This document shows, one piece after another, positions 1 through 12,402 of a stretch of 64,000 bases of DNA. The notes below the pieces were generated by a model. The model did no database searches. It saw nothing but the letters and a program-made list of their open reading frames with translations, and was not told the DNA's origin. The translations under genes were made by a program, and so were the position numbers. The stretch is from Meandrina meandrites (lineage: Eukaryota > Cnidaria > Anthozoa > Scleractinia > Meandrinidae). Position 1 is the stretch's first letter, and every line of letters starts with the position of its first letter. The DNA is taken from NCBI GenBank assembly GCA_963693305.1, contig OY855906.1, positions 30,114,626-30,178,625 of the forward strand, written 5' to 3'.

Positions 1-114
1 ACAGGACACAAGTTTAATGGGAGAAAAGGGGTAGGGGATGAAGTGCTCGAGTTGCCAATAGGCATCATGCAGGATAACACAGGTCAGTTGGTTGGCAACG
101 AGAGGTTTAAGTCC

Positions 115-376
115 TCTCCCTCAGGGCCCTTGGGAACAAACACAACAACATGCCCTATACTGGGGTCCTAATGCCCAGGGCCTTTGGGAACAAACAAATC
201 AACATCCCTTGGTTCCGAGGCTATGCTGTGGTCCTAGTCTCCAGGGCCTTTGGGAACAAACAAAACAACATCCCTTGGTTCCGAGGCTATGCTGGGGTCC
301 TAATCCCTAGGGCCTTTGGGAACAAACACAACAATGTGCCCTGGTTCCCAGGCTATGCTGGCCTTTGGGAACAATC
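115..376. repeat. 66-bp minisatellite, about 4-5 units
   Basis: Units start with agggccyttgggaacaa at about 123, 177, 243, 309 and 360. The two complete central units are 66 bp apart; the first is shortened to 54 bp and the last is a fragment. Open frames here are translations of the array and not a gene. Confidence 0.85.
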
Positions 377-419
377 ACAACAACAACTACAACACTGGGG
401 GTCCCACTCTCCCAGGAAA

Positions 420-1041
420 GCTGACCATGTGAGTCTATGGGGCAAAAGGGCGACCTGTACGGAGCACTTCATCCCCACAAATACACGAAGTGTATTCCCC
501 ATAGACAAACAACAAAAGTATAAAGTATTTATAATGTATCATGCTTATTATGCTTATTATGTACTTATGTATAGGTATATAAAAGACAAGACTGTCAATA
601 AAAGTTGTTGGGTTGTCCGGAAATGGGCGACCAAAAACCTTGGCAAAAACAATGGCCAGGTATTTTGTTAACCACATACAAATTCTCCAGACTTATCTCA
701 AAAAACATTTGCTAATACATGTAAATTTGGCTGTGATTTTTTTTTTTTTTTTTTTTTTTTTTTGAATCACACATTTGGTAACCATCATACAAAAGTTCCA
801 GAAACTTTTCCTCTTCTAGACATTAGAAATGTGGGGAGAAATTTGTTGTCGGTCACACTGTGGGCTCAAAGGCTTAACAGACAAAAGGACAGAAAGGGTA
901 AAATTTAACAGAAAGAAATTATTTGCAGTCTTGCATTTAGCTATAAGACATTATAACTTAGCATACAGAATCTTGTAAATAAGGCAGTGTAGGAATGCTC
1001 ATACAGAACTAAAGACTAACTACCCACTGCTAGTCACAGGT
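420..1041. other. non-genic stretch with poly-T run
   Basis: No coding signal was recognised. A T run lies at 737-763. Read on the minus strand, the part next to the run resembles the A-tailed 3' end of a retrocopy or a 3' UTR belonging to the minus-strand exon candidate at 1042-1250. Confidence 0.3.
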
Positions 1042-1250
1042 TTAAATGAAAATGTCATCCACAGTATCCAATGGCACTTGTAGCAGAATAATAACCAGTG
1101 GAAGAATTGCATCAACCAAGCTCAAAGTCCTCTGTTGGTAGATGTACATGTAGTTCACCAGGCCTGCATTCAAAGATCCTTCCCTAGGTTTGGAAGGAAT
1201 GGACAATAGGGAAACTTTAAAAGATGGCACTTTTCCACAGCACTGCACAG
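1042..1250 (-). CDS. possible terminal exon of an unrecognised minus-strand gene
   Basis: The minus strand is open for about 68 residues and ends in a stop at 1042. The translated end has a balanced composition, with a long hydrophobic stretch (LVDAILPLVIILLQV) followed by an acidic end (PLDTVDDIFI). This would fit a C-terminal membrane segment. Several AG acceptors lie just upstream on that strand (around 1215-1250), so the start of the exon cannot be fixed. No family was recognised and no upstream exon was found. It could be a chance open frame. Confidence 0.25.
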
Positions 1251-2395
1251 AAAACTGCTAAGCTTTAGGCTCAAAGTTCACATACATGTATTAGAACTGG
1301 TGTTATCACACTGGATTGAAAAATCACCTTCAATTACAAAAGAACTATATTGAATCATAAACAGATAGGCTTTTATGGAAAGACCTATATACAACTGTAG
1401 AGCTTTGCAGACGATGTCTGAGTTTTACATGTTGGATCTGACATACATGTATAAATTTTGGTTCAAGAAACGCATAATTGTGAAACTTAAGAATGCTAAT
1501 TTATGGCTTTCCAATGCAATGGTACAGAAAGGAAATATCCAAGTGTTGATTTACCGAATTAAAAAGTTCAATAGCTGGGAATAACCATAGTGTGGTAAAA
1601 TTGTTTTCTTATTCTTAGTTTTCATGCAACATTTTGAATGTTTGTTGTCACTGGGTGTAAAACAAACCAAAATGTATCTTTTAACAAAATATTTCAGCTC
1701 GGTGTCCCACATTTTTAAAAGGGGGCATTTGAATATTTGAGTTCCTGGCCATAAGTGACGTCAAGCTGAGTGTCGTGACACAGTGGTTTCGTTTGAAAAA
1801 GGCCTCTTCTTTGATTTTCACCAGTTTGATCATTTCAAAATAATAAGTGTGAAAATATACCAGCTCATGGGTCAGAAGTAGTTACTATTGTATTATCTAT
1901 CTTCTATATTTGAACTAGTTACATAATTTATTTATTTTTTGATTGCATGACAGTTGAAAACCAGCAGTGAACTGGGGAAATATCGGTATAAATGTTTCCA
2001 AGTCAACTTTGAGCAGCAAAATTTACACGTGTCTCGTAACTCAGGTATCCAGGGTTCATGCAAAAATCACAACCATTCCTCCAGGACTTTTCAAGGACCA
2101 AATTTAATTTTCAAGGACCACCGACCAAGAACGTAAATTCACCGGTTGTATTTATAAATTCCCAGTCCAAGCTGACAGGTTTCTAAAGCTTCAAGTGTAA
2201 TTGTTCCATCTCCTCTGCATTTTTCAGTTCACTTTCTTTTCACTTCACTTTACACTCAGGTTTGCAGGGTCTGAAAATGCTTTACACAGCAAAAGAATGC
2301 CAAAATCTGTTCAAAGCAATTTGCTTTCGACCCTAGTAAATTAAAGGTGAAAATTGAAGGACTTTCAAGGAATTACACAGAAATTCAAGGACTTT

Positions 2396-2795
2396 CCAAG
2401 GAATGGAATTCAAGAATTCTTCGAGGACTCCCCCTAAATTCTAGGACTTTTTAAGACAGTGCAAACCTTCGTATTGAGCCACCGCTCATCGCTCACCGCT
2501 CAGAAATTAAGAAATGCGAATATAATACTGGGCTTTCAAGCCTCGCACAGCCGCGAAAATGGCGGCAACAGAATGCGTGCTCGAAGAATGTTGTGTTTTC
2601 CAAGGAATGGAATTCAAGAATTCTTCAAGGACTCCCCCTAAATTCTAGGACTTTTTAAGACAGTGCAAACCTTCGTATTGAGCCACCGCTCACCGCTCAG
2701 AAATTAAGAAATGCGAATATAATACTGGACTTTCAAGCCTCGCACAGCCGCGAAAATGGCGGCAACAGAATGCGTGCTCGAAGAATGTTGTGTTA
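2396..2795. repeat. 204-bp tandem duplication
   Basis: The block beginning ccaaggaatggaattcaaga at 2396 starts again at 2600 with only a few differences. The second copy lacks 8 bp in the cgctcatcgctcaccgctc part. Both copies contain an ATG in a good context (aaaATGGCGG), at about 2559 and at 2756. The first copy is cut shortly after that ATG; the second continues. The flanks (1950-2460) hold short tcaaggactttcaagg-type repeats. Confidence 0.85.
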
Positions 2796-2819
2796 GCCTG
2801 CAAATATCGCCGGTTACGG
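2756..2819 (+). CDS. candidate first coding exon, gene unknown
   Basis: ATG at 2756 in a Kozak-like context opens a frame of 21 codons plus one base (MAATECVLEECC...) ending at a plausible donor, ACGG|GTAATG, at 2820. If spliced it would leave phase 1. The sequence sits at the end of the second copy of the 204-bp duplication. No downstream exon was recognised and the unspliced frame stops after 25 codons. It may be the 5' end of a real gene, a duplicated promoter and first-exon fragment, or chance. Confidence 0.25.
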
Positions 2820-2821
2820 GT

Positions 2822-5054
2822 AATGTAAAATAGAAAAGAGCTCTACTTAGCTTGTCACTAGCTTTTGTCCTTTGAACGCCAGCAGGTTTCCGCGGTCCAC
2901 TTGGTCAAGGTAGACTCTAGAAAACTTCGGTTCGCTCATTAAAATCTTCACAGACCTCATTTTTGCGGCAAGGAATGCGCTTGGACGACCATTCGAAGGA
3001 TCTTGCGGCGGTCCTGAGGCGTGTTGGCTATTCCCCAGCTTGAAAAGAGAGTGGCAGTTTTCCCAGTGGACTCGAGGAAGCTGTCCTGTTTATGCAGAAG
3101 TCCATGAAGCCATGCAGAAAATACTCTGAATTCTCTATAAACCGAGGGCCATCAGAAAATACTCTAAGTACGGTACTAGCACGTACATGTTTTGAATAAG
3201 GAGCACCCGGATGGTTCACAATCGTAGAACAATTGATTAATATGCGTAGGCTGGTACCAGGAGAACATGAATCCGCAGCATTAATTCAAGAAAATTTCTT
3301 GATTGACATAAAGAAAAGCAGATATGTGATTGGCCGGACCCGAATAGCACGTCATGCCTGTACGAGAAGTAACTTTGACCTTTGAATGTAATGCAAGAGT
3401 GTTATTCTTGCCAGAGTATTGCGTGACAGATCTGTTTTGAAGTAAAAGGCTAGTATAGGTTATCTGATCTCCCTTTCATGGTTGTCACATTAACTTTAAT
3501 TCATATTGCATATAAATTTGGCTATATTGGAATTGGATTGAAGTTTGATATGATATATATCAAGCATGTGTTGTGAAAGTTTTAAAAAAATCGTTGGAGC
3601 CGTTTTGGAGATTTTCGAAAAGCGCTAAAAGTAGAAAATTTACCAAAAATTACATTGGTAGTGACCGTATGAAAAAATCCAATTCTCGGGATCGCGATAA
3701 CGAAAATCAACAAAACTTTCACAACGACGAAAGATAAGTTAAATACGCATTTTGGTGTTATTTCGAAGTAATTTCATCAAAGCAGTGTCTCCGTCTCGTC
3801 CGTTTATCATTATAATGCAAAAAGCATGGTTTCCATAACGACATCAATAGTAATTGCTCTGTTTTCATTAATAAAACAATTATGACACTGATATTATCGA
3901 TTAATCAACGCAATGCATATGGTTTTTTTTCTCAGTTTCTGAAATGTACCATATCAAGAATTATTTCCCATGAAGCACTGTGACGCCTAAGAGTCTAATT
4001 TAATTAATTTGCGGTTTTTACTTGGCGCCACGGAGTCTACAAGAATCGTATCGCAGAGCAAAGCACGCAACGTTTGAGTTCTAGCACGTAATACATTTCT
4101 CTTCTGCGCATGCGTTTAGCGCAAATTTTCCTGCTCAAGGAAGAATAACGCCACAAGGAAAGAAAATAGTCTTCAGAAACAAATGTATAGTCTAAGTGTT
4201 CTTCAGGTAAAAGTAACGTCGATACACTCCATGGTTTACCTAGTACAGACAGGGAGGCACTCCCCACCGCTTCAAAAGAATAATGTATTAATTGATATTG
4301 ATTATCAAAGTTTACGCGTTAGTGCTTTAGCAGATTAGCGGTTTAGCAGATGACAACCCCTCACAACCATCGCAATAGTGCATTCTCACAAAAAAGGAAG
4401 AAATGCAGGAAATGTCAAACACCTAGACTACCTACAACATAAACATCTCCGACTGACTGTAAGCAAGGATCTAATCTTGATGGTCAATGCTTGGAATTTT
4501 AATATGAATGTTATAATGTATTATTGATAATCTACTACTTACAGCACGTTATTTGATTACAATTAAATACTTACAATAAGATGCCCAATAAAAATATTGT
4601 TTCACGTTTTATATATTCTTGTGTCAACTTTTACCTTTTTGACTTGAAAATGGCGTAAAGTGGTGCCGAAATGTCGTCCGCTTTTTAGAACTTTTTTAAG
4701 TGATTTTTAAAAGCCTTTTAGCGTTTAACTTTTTGATAAAATAATTATGATTAAGTATCCAAAATATCTCACCTGATTTGATAAAACGCACCCGTGCCGG
4801 GGCACATTTTTGCAAACCTGTGGCAGTTAGGTCAGCCTATGGCCAACATCTCCTGGGTAAGGTGATAAATTGCTGTCTTACTGTTGGGGGTGCGCAAAGT
4901 TATCAGTTGTTTCGGAGTCACACTTTGCACAAAAGACAGTTTCTCGCTAGTCATTATTTGCAGCTTAGCCCAGCTTCATTAAGGCCAATAACTGCAGACT
5001 TTCACCAACCTACCTTCAACCCGCCTGCAGGGAGATGAGAGAGTAACCACTATT
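2822..5054. other. no gene seen
   Basis: AT-rich sequence with no exon-like segment that I could support on either strand. Short open frames at 3028-3219 and 4037-4267 on the minus strand and at 4778-5038 on the plus strand have no recognisable motif or splice context. Confidence 0.5.
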
Positions 5055-5057
5055 AAT

Positions 5058-5298
5058 TACAGACAAGCCCAGTGGCCCATCAGGACGGAGCTTATCCCGG
5101 TTTCCGTAGCATGGAGCAACTAGGGACACTAGCAGTAATTCTAGTCCTCCCTGGATGTGATGCTAGTCCATCGCACGGTTAACCCCAGCAGTAAGGTAAC
5201 TTGCCCAAGAACACAACGCAGTGCCCCGGCCAGGCCTCGAACCCGAACCGTTAGATCCGGAGCTTAGGGCACTAACCATTAGGCCACCGCGCCTCCGA
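5058..5298 (-). mobile_element. tRNA-derived SINE (same family as 44849-45118)
   Basis: Read on the minus strand it starts with a tRNA-like head: ggcgcggtggcctaatggtt A box near 5295-5275 and a ggttcgaggcctggcc-like B box near 5235-5215. The body follows (ttgtgttcttgggcaag, then the ggatggac/ctagcatc block). It is diverged from the 44.8 kb copy. It is a SINE and not a functional tRNA gene. Confidence 0.8.
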
Positions 5299-5325
5299 CG
5301 AGAGGGGAGAGTAACCACTACTTAA

Positions 5326-5812
5326 CAATTAGATTATGAGCTCGAGATTTCTATGAGGTGATAGCTGATGAGGTTGAGGGCCGAATCAACTATCACCTCA
5401 TAGAAATTGAGAGCGAATAATCTAATTGTTTTAGTAGAATTCTAACTCATTCTCCTTCAAATAATGATTTCTAATTATTTTTCTACAATATGAACTAGTA
5501 TTAAACTTCACGCTTTAGCAAAGTCGCGTGCGCGGACTGAATTTTCATTTGAAACTTTCAGTTGTGAACTCACGCTCACCAGTTTATTCAGTAATGTTAA
5601 CGTAAATTTCCTCCTTTTAGTCTTCGCGGGAATTGAATTATCCAATAATGTTTCTAAACTTCTTCGGAAACTTCGGAGAAACGAGAAAATGTCGCCATTC
5701 TGTAGACGACCTTCACCCACTGCACACAAAATTATAATGGCTGATAGTGTTCAGTAGCTCAGCCAATCAAATTGCAACAATTGCATTAGTATACTAATAG
5801 AATTCTCCTAAT
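5326..5812. repeat. dispersed repeat with terminal hairpin, copy 1
   Basis: Begins with a hairpin (5326-5428: caattagattat... and its reverse complement) followed by about 380 bp. The whole block recurs at 42016-42485 in the same orientation with scattered changes. The two copies flank gene 1: this one ends about 230 bp upstream of its start codon, the other begins about 430 bp past its stop codon. Confidence 0.8.
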
Positions 5813-6038
5813 GATTGTTCGGTTTTGGAATTCCTGAGGATAATGTTTATGCATATCGAATTGAATTCATTTAGTTTATAAAAACTGAACTGAATTTGTA
5901 CTAGAACGCACATCGTTTGTTCCCCGTTCTTTGCATCCACTGCCGAGCCAAATAAACAAGCAACCAAATACATTGTTTGATTTCGTATTTTCGTTTTAGG
6001 TCTACAACAACAAACGGAGTGGAACATCTTCAGTCGCA

Positions 6039-6096
6039 ATGTACTTGAAGGGAGCTCTTCTGTCATGGTTAATAGTATTTGCTTCTGGTGAAACAG
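6039..6096 (+). CDS. RTK gene 1 exon 1: signal peptide
   Basis: Encodes [19 protein letters not shown] plus one base, ending at donor CAG|GTAGGT (6097). It has a charged start, a hydrophobic core and small residues near the likely cleavage site (AS-G). An AG acceptor at 5999 (cgttttag|gtctac) suggests that this exon is internal in the mRNA with a 5' UTR exon upstream; I did not locate that exon. The exon is equal in length and phase to the first coding exon of gene 2 at 48938. Confidence 0.88.
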
Positions 6097-9000
6097 GTAG
6101 GTGAAGGGAAAGGAATGGGGAGGGGGCAGCAAAGCCAATTTGAGGCCTGGGGAGAACTACATAGCGATGCCTGGATACGGAACGTGCACAGAGGCACACA
6201 AGCGGTTGCTAAGGAAAACGTTTCTCGCGCCGACGGCATTCACAAGCCATATAATGGTATAATCAGTAAAAAGAAACAAACAGATTTCAGTGGTGTTGTC
6301 ATATTCTTAGCAACAGGTCGGTTGGCAGCATTTCGCTGCCGCTCCAGGCACAGCTATGAAAGCAAATATGCCGCCTTGCTTCCTTGCATCCTCCCTTCAG
6401 TTTGGGGGGGGGGGGGGGGGGGGGGTCAAGTGTATGTAACTTTATTTCAACACGGTAAAAACATCAGTTGTGTGGAATTTCAGTAATGGAGGTAAAAAAA
6501 TATGCAGCTCGTTGTGAAATTTCTCTGCCTTATTCACATTAAGGCTCTTGACACACTTACTATCTTACTGATCCAGGTTATTCCTGATTTGAGAAACCCG
6601 AAATATATTTCCTCAAATCTCTTGAATGGCAAGAAAAATTTCACACTTAAAAAAGAAAAGCAGTTGGAAAATCAAAGAAGCTTTAAACCTATCTTACAGT
6701 TTGGCTGCTAGTTTGTTGTTTGTGTGATTTATTTGAGCGAGGGAATAGTTCCAACGCAGTGGGATGCCATTTTTGATATTAAAACCAAGCAGTTACGGAA
6801 CTCTCTAGGTTTTAATATTTCGGTTTTTATAGTTTATGTAAGCAACGGGTGAAGACTGCATCAACAACGATCCGAATGAACGGCCGAGTGAACAGCCCAG
6901 CATGTGCATAAGCTCATGAAGCTCTGAACAAACAGACCGAGCAGACGAAGGCAGAGAATGCAGAAAGTCATCCACACGACTGACTGACGAGAGAGTTTAA
7001 TTGAGAAGTAACGAAGTCCACATTTATTTATGTTTGTATGAATAACAGACGCAATCTGCACCCACGGCAAACTAAATGAACGGAAGAATGAACAGCCAGA
7101 CAGGTGCATAAGCACCTGAATGCCTGAGCAGACAAACCGGACAAACAAGAGAGCCGAAAATACAGAAAGTCATTTATGCAAATGACTAACAATGGTGTTT
7201 TAGTTAGTAGTAATCTGTTGACCCTATGATATTTTGTTTTGACATTTTAAATAAGGAATATAGTGAGCTCACTAATAAGTTTTCTTGAATCGAAGTAGAT
7301 TGATAGAAAATATTTTTGCCTGCTCAGAAAGTCTGCCATTCTCATCAGGGGCACAGTGACAGACCTGTTAGAGAGATGATTTTTAGCGAGAAGCACGCGA
7401 GTAGTCAGGGTAAGCGCGCGCGGGAAGACGTTACATTGATCTTTGTCCGTACTGTAACGTATTTCTTACTAAAAACCAAGTTAGGGTGAATCTCTCTAAA
7501 CGCACGTTTCAAACTGTGGTACCACAGCTGGCCCAACGTGCCTGAGCTTGCTGCTATCAAAAATTCTTTTCTGCTTCCAGACGCGCTGTCTAGCCATGTC
7601 TGTTCGATTATTTTTCTCTTTTCAGTATTTATCGTTTATAGTTATTCTTTGATATGCTTCAACTCTGAAATAGAAGAAAATTAACAATGCCAGAGTGTTT
7701 GTTAATCGGTGGTGATCTCAAGACTTAATGTAGACGAAAAAGTCGTTTCGTGATAAAAGAATCGAAACCTTTTAGCTGATTACTGTTGCGGTTTGTTGCG
7801 GTAACGTCTCGAATCTGATTGGTCGTAGAACAATAAACATTCCAGAAATTATTTTTGGCGTTCACGCTTCTTCGGTCTCTACTGTAAAATCAAACATTTT
7901 GTTATGGATACGATTATAGTTGAAAGTTGCAAGTTGCGTCGAGCAAACTGCCAAATCAATATTGAAACATTGCGCCACAACATTGCAGAATTCCCATCAA
8001 AAGAACATCCGGTTTGACTGTAATAAAGTAATACGCTCCCAATTTCTTCTCCCCACCCTACCACCCTTTGAACACCCCCGTTCTAGTATCGATCGAGCGG
8101 AGGTCTCGGGAGCATGACTTTAAAAACATGGACAGCACTTGGCCCATGCTCGTGCGGTTAGAAATGTGGCCAGGAGACAAAATCTAAGTGCTCGTTGATG
8201 CTCTTAGCCTATTTTAACGTCTTGTTTGCATCTATTTTCTTGAAAAGACAACGCTAAATCTGTCTTGTGCCAAACCATTATAATCACTGCCAAGGTAAGC
8301 TTTTTAGTAATGTACCGGTGAGCTCATTTTCCATGAAAGCTGAAAATTACCGATAGGACCTGGAACTTGAAGCTTGGAACACACGCGCGAGGCACTACAC
8401 GTAATATATATATTTAGGCAGGCCTAAAAGCGGAGCTCCCACTTAATATATATATATATTTTTTTTTTTTGCTCGAGTTAATTACAGTGTTATCAAGTAA
8501 GTAGCCACATTAAACTTCTAAGCTTTTCAGGTGACCCATATAGGTACAAAGTAAATTTTAACTGCTCATGGTTAAAAACCTTTCATGGTTTTGTTGACGA
8601 ATTAAGCGATGTCAATATATTTCGAGGTAAAAAGAACCTTGACCTTGTCTCGACTTACTACAAAACTGTCAGGGCAAGAAAATGAACTCGAGGCAAAAAC
8701 ATAGTACAGAAAAACAGTGAACTTGCTGCTAAACACAGTAAGCAAAATGAACTCACGCCACGCCAAACAGAGAAAATCACGGCGAAAAAATAAACTCTGC
8801 AAATTGATGGTGTCGGTTATGTAAGTCATTTTAAAGCAGTTTTTGTGCAAGAATTGTGGCAGTTTGTGATTTGGGAAGTGGTGCACGCCATCTTAGAATA
8901 AGCTTACAATGTTTTTTTTTTACTGTTTTGAACCGTCTCCTTTTCGTTGTGGTTTGGTTGCATGATAAACTGCTGTTTTATTGTACGCGTTGCTAAATAC

Positions 9001-12000
9001 CTAAGAGAATTTTACGTAGAGAACTGAATGAATTTTCTTCATTTCTGGTGAGTAAATATGCGGTAGGTAAAGTCTGAACTCACTCAGCGAAGTACAGGTA
9101 ACTCGCAACGAGACCGGCGAAATAGTCGGTTACGCATCTAAGATATTTCAACACACTCACTGATAAGCAGTGATAAGAGAAACAAAACAAATGCAAGCGA
9201 GCCGAAATCGTGATTTTGATCCGTGAAGCTAAATAATTTGTTTTCAAAATCCAATAATGAACATCACAGTAAACTCCACTAACTTAAACAGAAAATAGTT
9301 AGTCTAAACGAAATATTTAATAAACAATGTCTGTATAAAATGTACAAACATAACAGGTTTGATAAATATTTACGGGAAGATCTGAAAACTGACACAACTT
9401 CAAATTCGTTCATAATATAAAATTAGGCTTATGCTTAGTGCGTACATTTACGTTTGTTACCTCATTATTGGAGAAGGTTTGTAAATTCTGCAGGGCAAAG
9501 CTTTCAAGCCAGCCCAATAATATCGGAAACGAACACGGCAGTTTCGTTGTAAGCTTACTCCAACTCCACCGACATATACATTATATGAATTATCAACGAG
9601 AATCAATTTTTTTCTTTCCATCGGTGTAGCCTTTAACAGTCTTTTATCCTTCGGTGAACTTGATCGGCTCTGGGTTCACTTATATTTGAGCTCAATTCAG
9701 TGATTTTCTGCCTTGCTCAGCCGCAGATCGAACCCTGTTGGCTATCATGTTCAAGTCGGCAATTATTTCGGATCTTCCCGTTACGAGGTTGTCCAAAATC
9801 ATTTGGCATAAGTTTCCAAGATGAAGATAAGTAAATAGAGCGAGAAATATTCACAAAGATCTATGTTCTCCAGCAGCTTCCTTTGCGTCTTTCATTCAGC
9901 TTTAAAGGTGAACAGCGTACCAAAGATTTTCCCACCTTTTCATGCAGTCACCTCGTTTAAGTTAATATGAAATGTCCAGTTTTTTTTTTTTTTTTTTTTT
10001 TTTTTTAATGTGAGAAAAAATCTCTTAAGTATATAAAAACTTTAAATGCGATGGGGTGAAAGACAGAAACGAAGAAATATTTTCTGCTGCTCACTTTCAT
10101 CACACGTTTCATTCCCGCGGTGAGCAACCACCAATAATTTTGCAGCCTTTGCATGCAATCGATTCGTGTGGACGAAATGAAATATCCCTAGTCGATTTTC
10201 AACATGAAATAAATAAAAAAAATGTACAGTGCCCTACAAACCTCCACGATAGGTAACTTTTAACGAAAGGCGGATGGTCAATATCTCAATATCAAACATG
10301 TAAGATGCCCAGGCCGAGCTATTTCTGGAGTACGGCCGCCATGTTGGGCGACTTCGTTCGCACGTTCGCACACGCCCACGAGCCATGCCGCTTGCCACCA
10401 TGACCAAATTTTCTCGGCTAGATTGGTTTACTCCTTTCTATAGGTATGGATGCTCCGCCAGCGCGCGTTTTTGGCGCGCGCAGGAGCTCCGCTAATATCG
10501 TCATCGCTAGTCCGTAAAAGATGACGGACAAGACACCAGTTATAACGCGTGCGTGTGGTATCTTATCTCGAGTATAACGACAGCAGTTGAAATCGCTTCC
10601 AGCGGATCAACTACTTTGGGTTTTGAGAGAACGCACGTAAGGCCTTGACCGAAATTGAGCGATTGTGGCCATGGCGAACGATTATAATTTCCATGTTGGG
10701 TTGGACTATACACTTTACACTTGATGTTTTAGCAGATAAAAAATTCCATGTCATCCTTCCTAGATTGCTTGTCTCCACTGGGAATGGAAGATGGACGTAT
10801 CGAGGATACACAGCTGAATAGCACTACCAGTCTTAATAACCAATCTCAGGCTTCTCGTGCTAGATTGAATCATGACGAAGGCTATGGTGGGTGGTGTCCT
10901 TACCAGAAAGAATATGGAAACAGGAGAGGTCCACAATATATTGAAGTTCGGCTGGAAACACTTTTTAGAATCAAGGGCATTGCCATGCAGGCCCGCGCCA
11001 ATGGATCAGAAAAAGTAGATCGGTACCGGATACAATACCAAACAAGCAAAGGGCTTTGGAAGTGGTATCTTGATGAACAAACCAAAATTGATAAGGTATC
11101 AAACGATCTCGTTTTTGAAAACTTTATGTTGCACTTTAAGGTGTTCCTTTCAATCGTTTGGCAGTGTTTGAAGGGCTAAGGGTGTGAAAACATTTAAAAA
11201 CTTACTCGCCCCAGGAAAAAAAATCATATGAAATTACAGATATGTGATTATTCCCTGCGTCTTTTTCTAAATATTGTTATTCAACTTCAAATGAAATACA
11301 TTTGTTATACCCTGCAACTGAAATGCAGTTTTCTATTGGACGAGAACGTATAACCTGAAGGACATCAAAACTGTATAATTCCCTAGAGCGAACAAAACTC
11401 ACTAAATCCATAGAGCGACAACAGCTTAAACCTTAGAATTGCACGTGATCAGGACGTGCGACTCGAAACCGCAAAACCGAACATGGAGCAATTAGCAGCT
11501 AGAAGTTGTGGACAAAGCTGAGCTTATATTCATTGTTTTGTTCGAACTCGGGAGTCGACAGTTGAAATATAAAAATAATGAGTACACGCAAAATTTTATT
11601 TGACTCATAGAAGGATTTATCTCAGTGCAAATTCGAAAGCTCAAAGTATCGCGAAGTGTTTACAACTTTAATGAATAAATTGATGTCGTTTTCACTTCAG
11701 CCGAAAGAAAATTTAGTAGTGAATTAAGAAAAAAGTTAAGAGCAGTTGGAGGGTATAGCAAAACACTTTATGACTGTCCCCACGGGAAACAGTGAGTTTT
11801 CTTTCCCCTCGACCGTAAATGATCCTCGTTGAGAGTCTTATTGAGAGTATGACTCATTGAGAAACTCACTGTTTCTCTTGGTGCCAGTCATCAAGTCCTT
11901 ATTGTTAGCCCTCTAAAATTATATAGTCATCTTTCGTGTTGTTGCTTTTTTTTTTCCTTTTCAGGTTTTTGCAGGTAACATTAACAGTAAGCCGCACGAG

Positions 12001-12276
12001 TTCGAACTGAGACCCACTGTTATTGCAAAGGGAATCAGAATACATCCAGTAATCCATTCAGGCAAGCAGGTGTGCTTGAGGTTTGAACTTTTGGGCTGCC
12101 GCCTTAAAAGTGGTAAGTTTAATAGCCTTGAAACATCGTCAGTTGTTGAACATTAAAGCCTCATGGAACACTCAGCATAGAAAACTGTACGAAGAACAAG
12201 TCTAAAATTTGTTGTTGCTTTTCTCGCGATTTTCAATACATATATCTTATTAGACGTTTTGTTGTGTAGTATCGCC

Positions 12277-12314
<38 letters not shown>

Positions 12315-12368
12315 GTAGGGCGAGTCAAAATACAAACAACGAGTAAAAATTCTCGGCGATACTACACA

Positions 12369-12402
<34 letters not shown>

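Noticed and set aside
150..671. 173-codon frame with repeats
   Set aside because: Direct translation of the 66-bp minisatellite and flank, with no splice signals or domain.
8602..8886. Frame conserved in three places (also 34646-34843 and 53855-54055, minus strand)
   Set aside because: The conservation follows from copies of the 2.1 kb repeat; the frames differ in length and carry no motif.
10748..10763. ATG at 10748 as the start of the discoidin protein
   Set aside because: It lies in the pyrimidine tract before acceptor 10763; joining the leader exon to 10764 gives a signal peptide in correct phase followed by the canonical domain start.
11096..11179. Extension of the discoidin exon past 11095
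   Set aside because: The continued frame ends in a stop after 28 codons, while the donor at 11096 joins exon 3 in phase and completes the domain.
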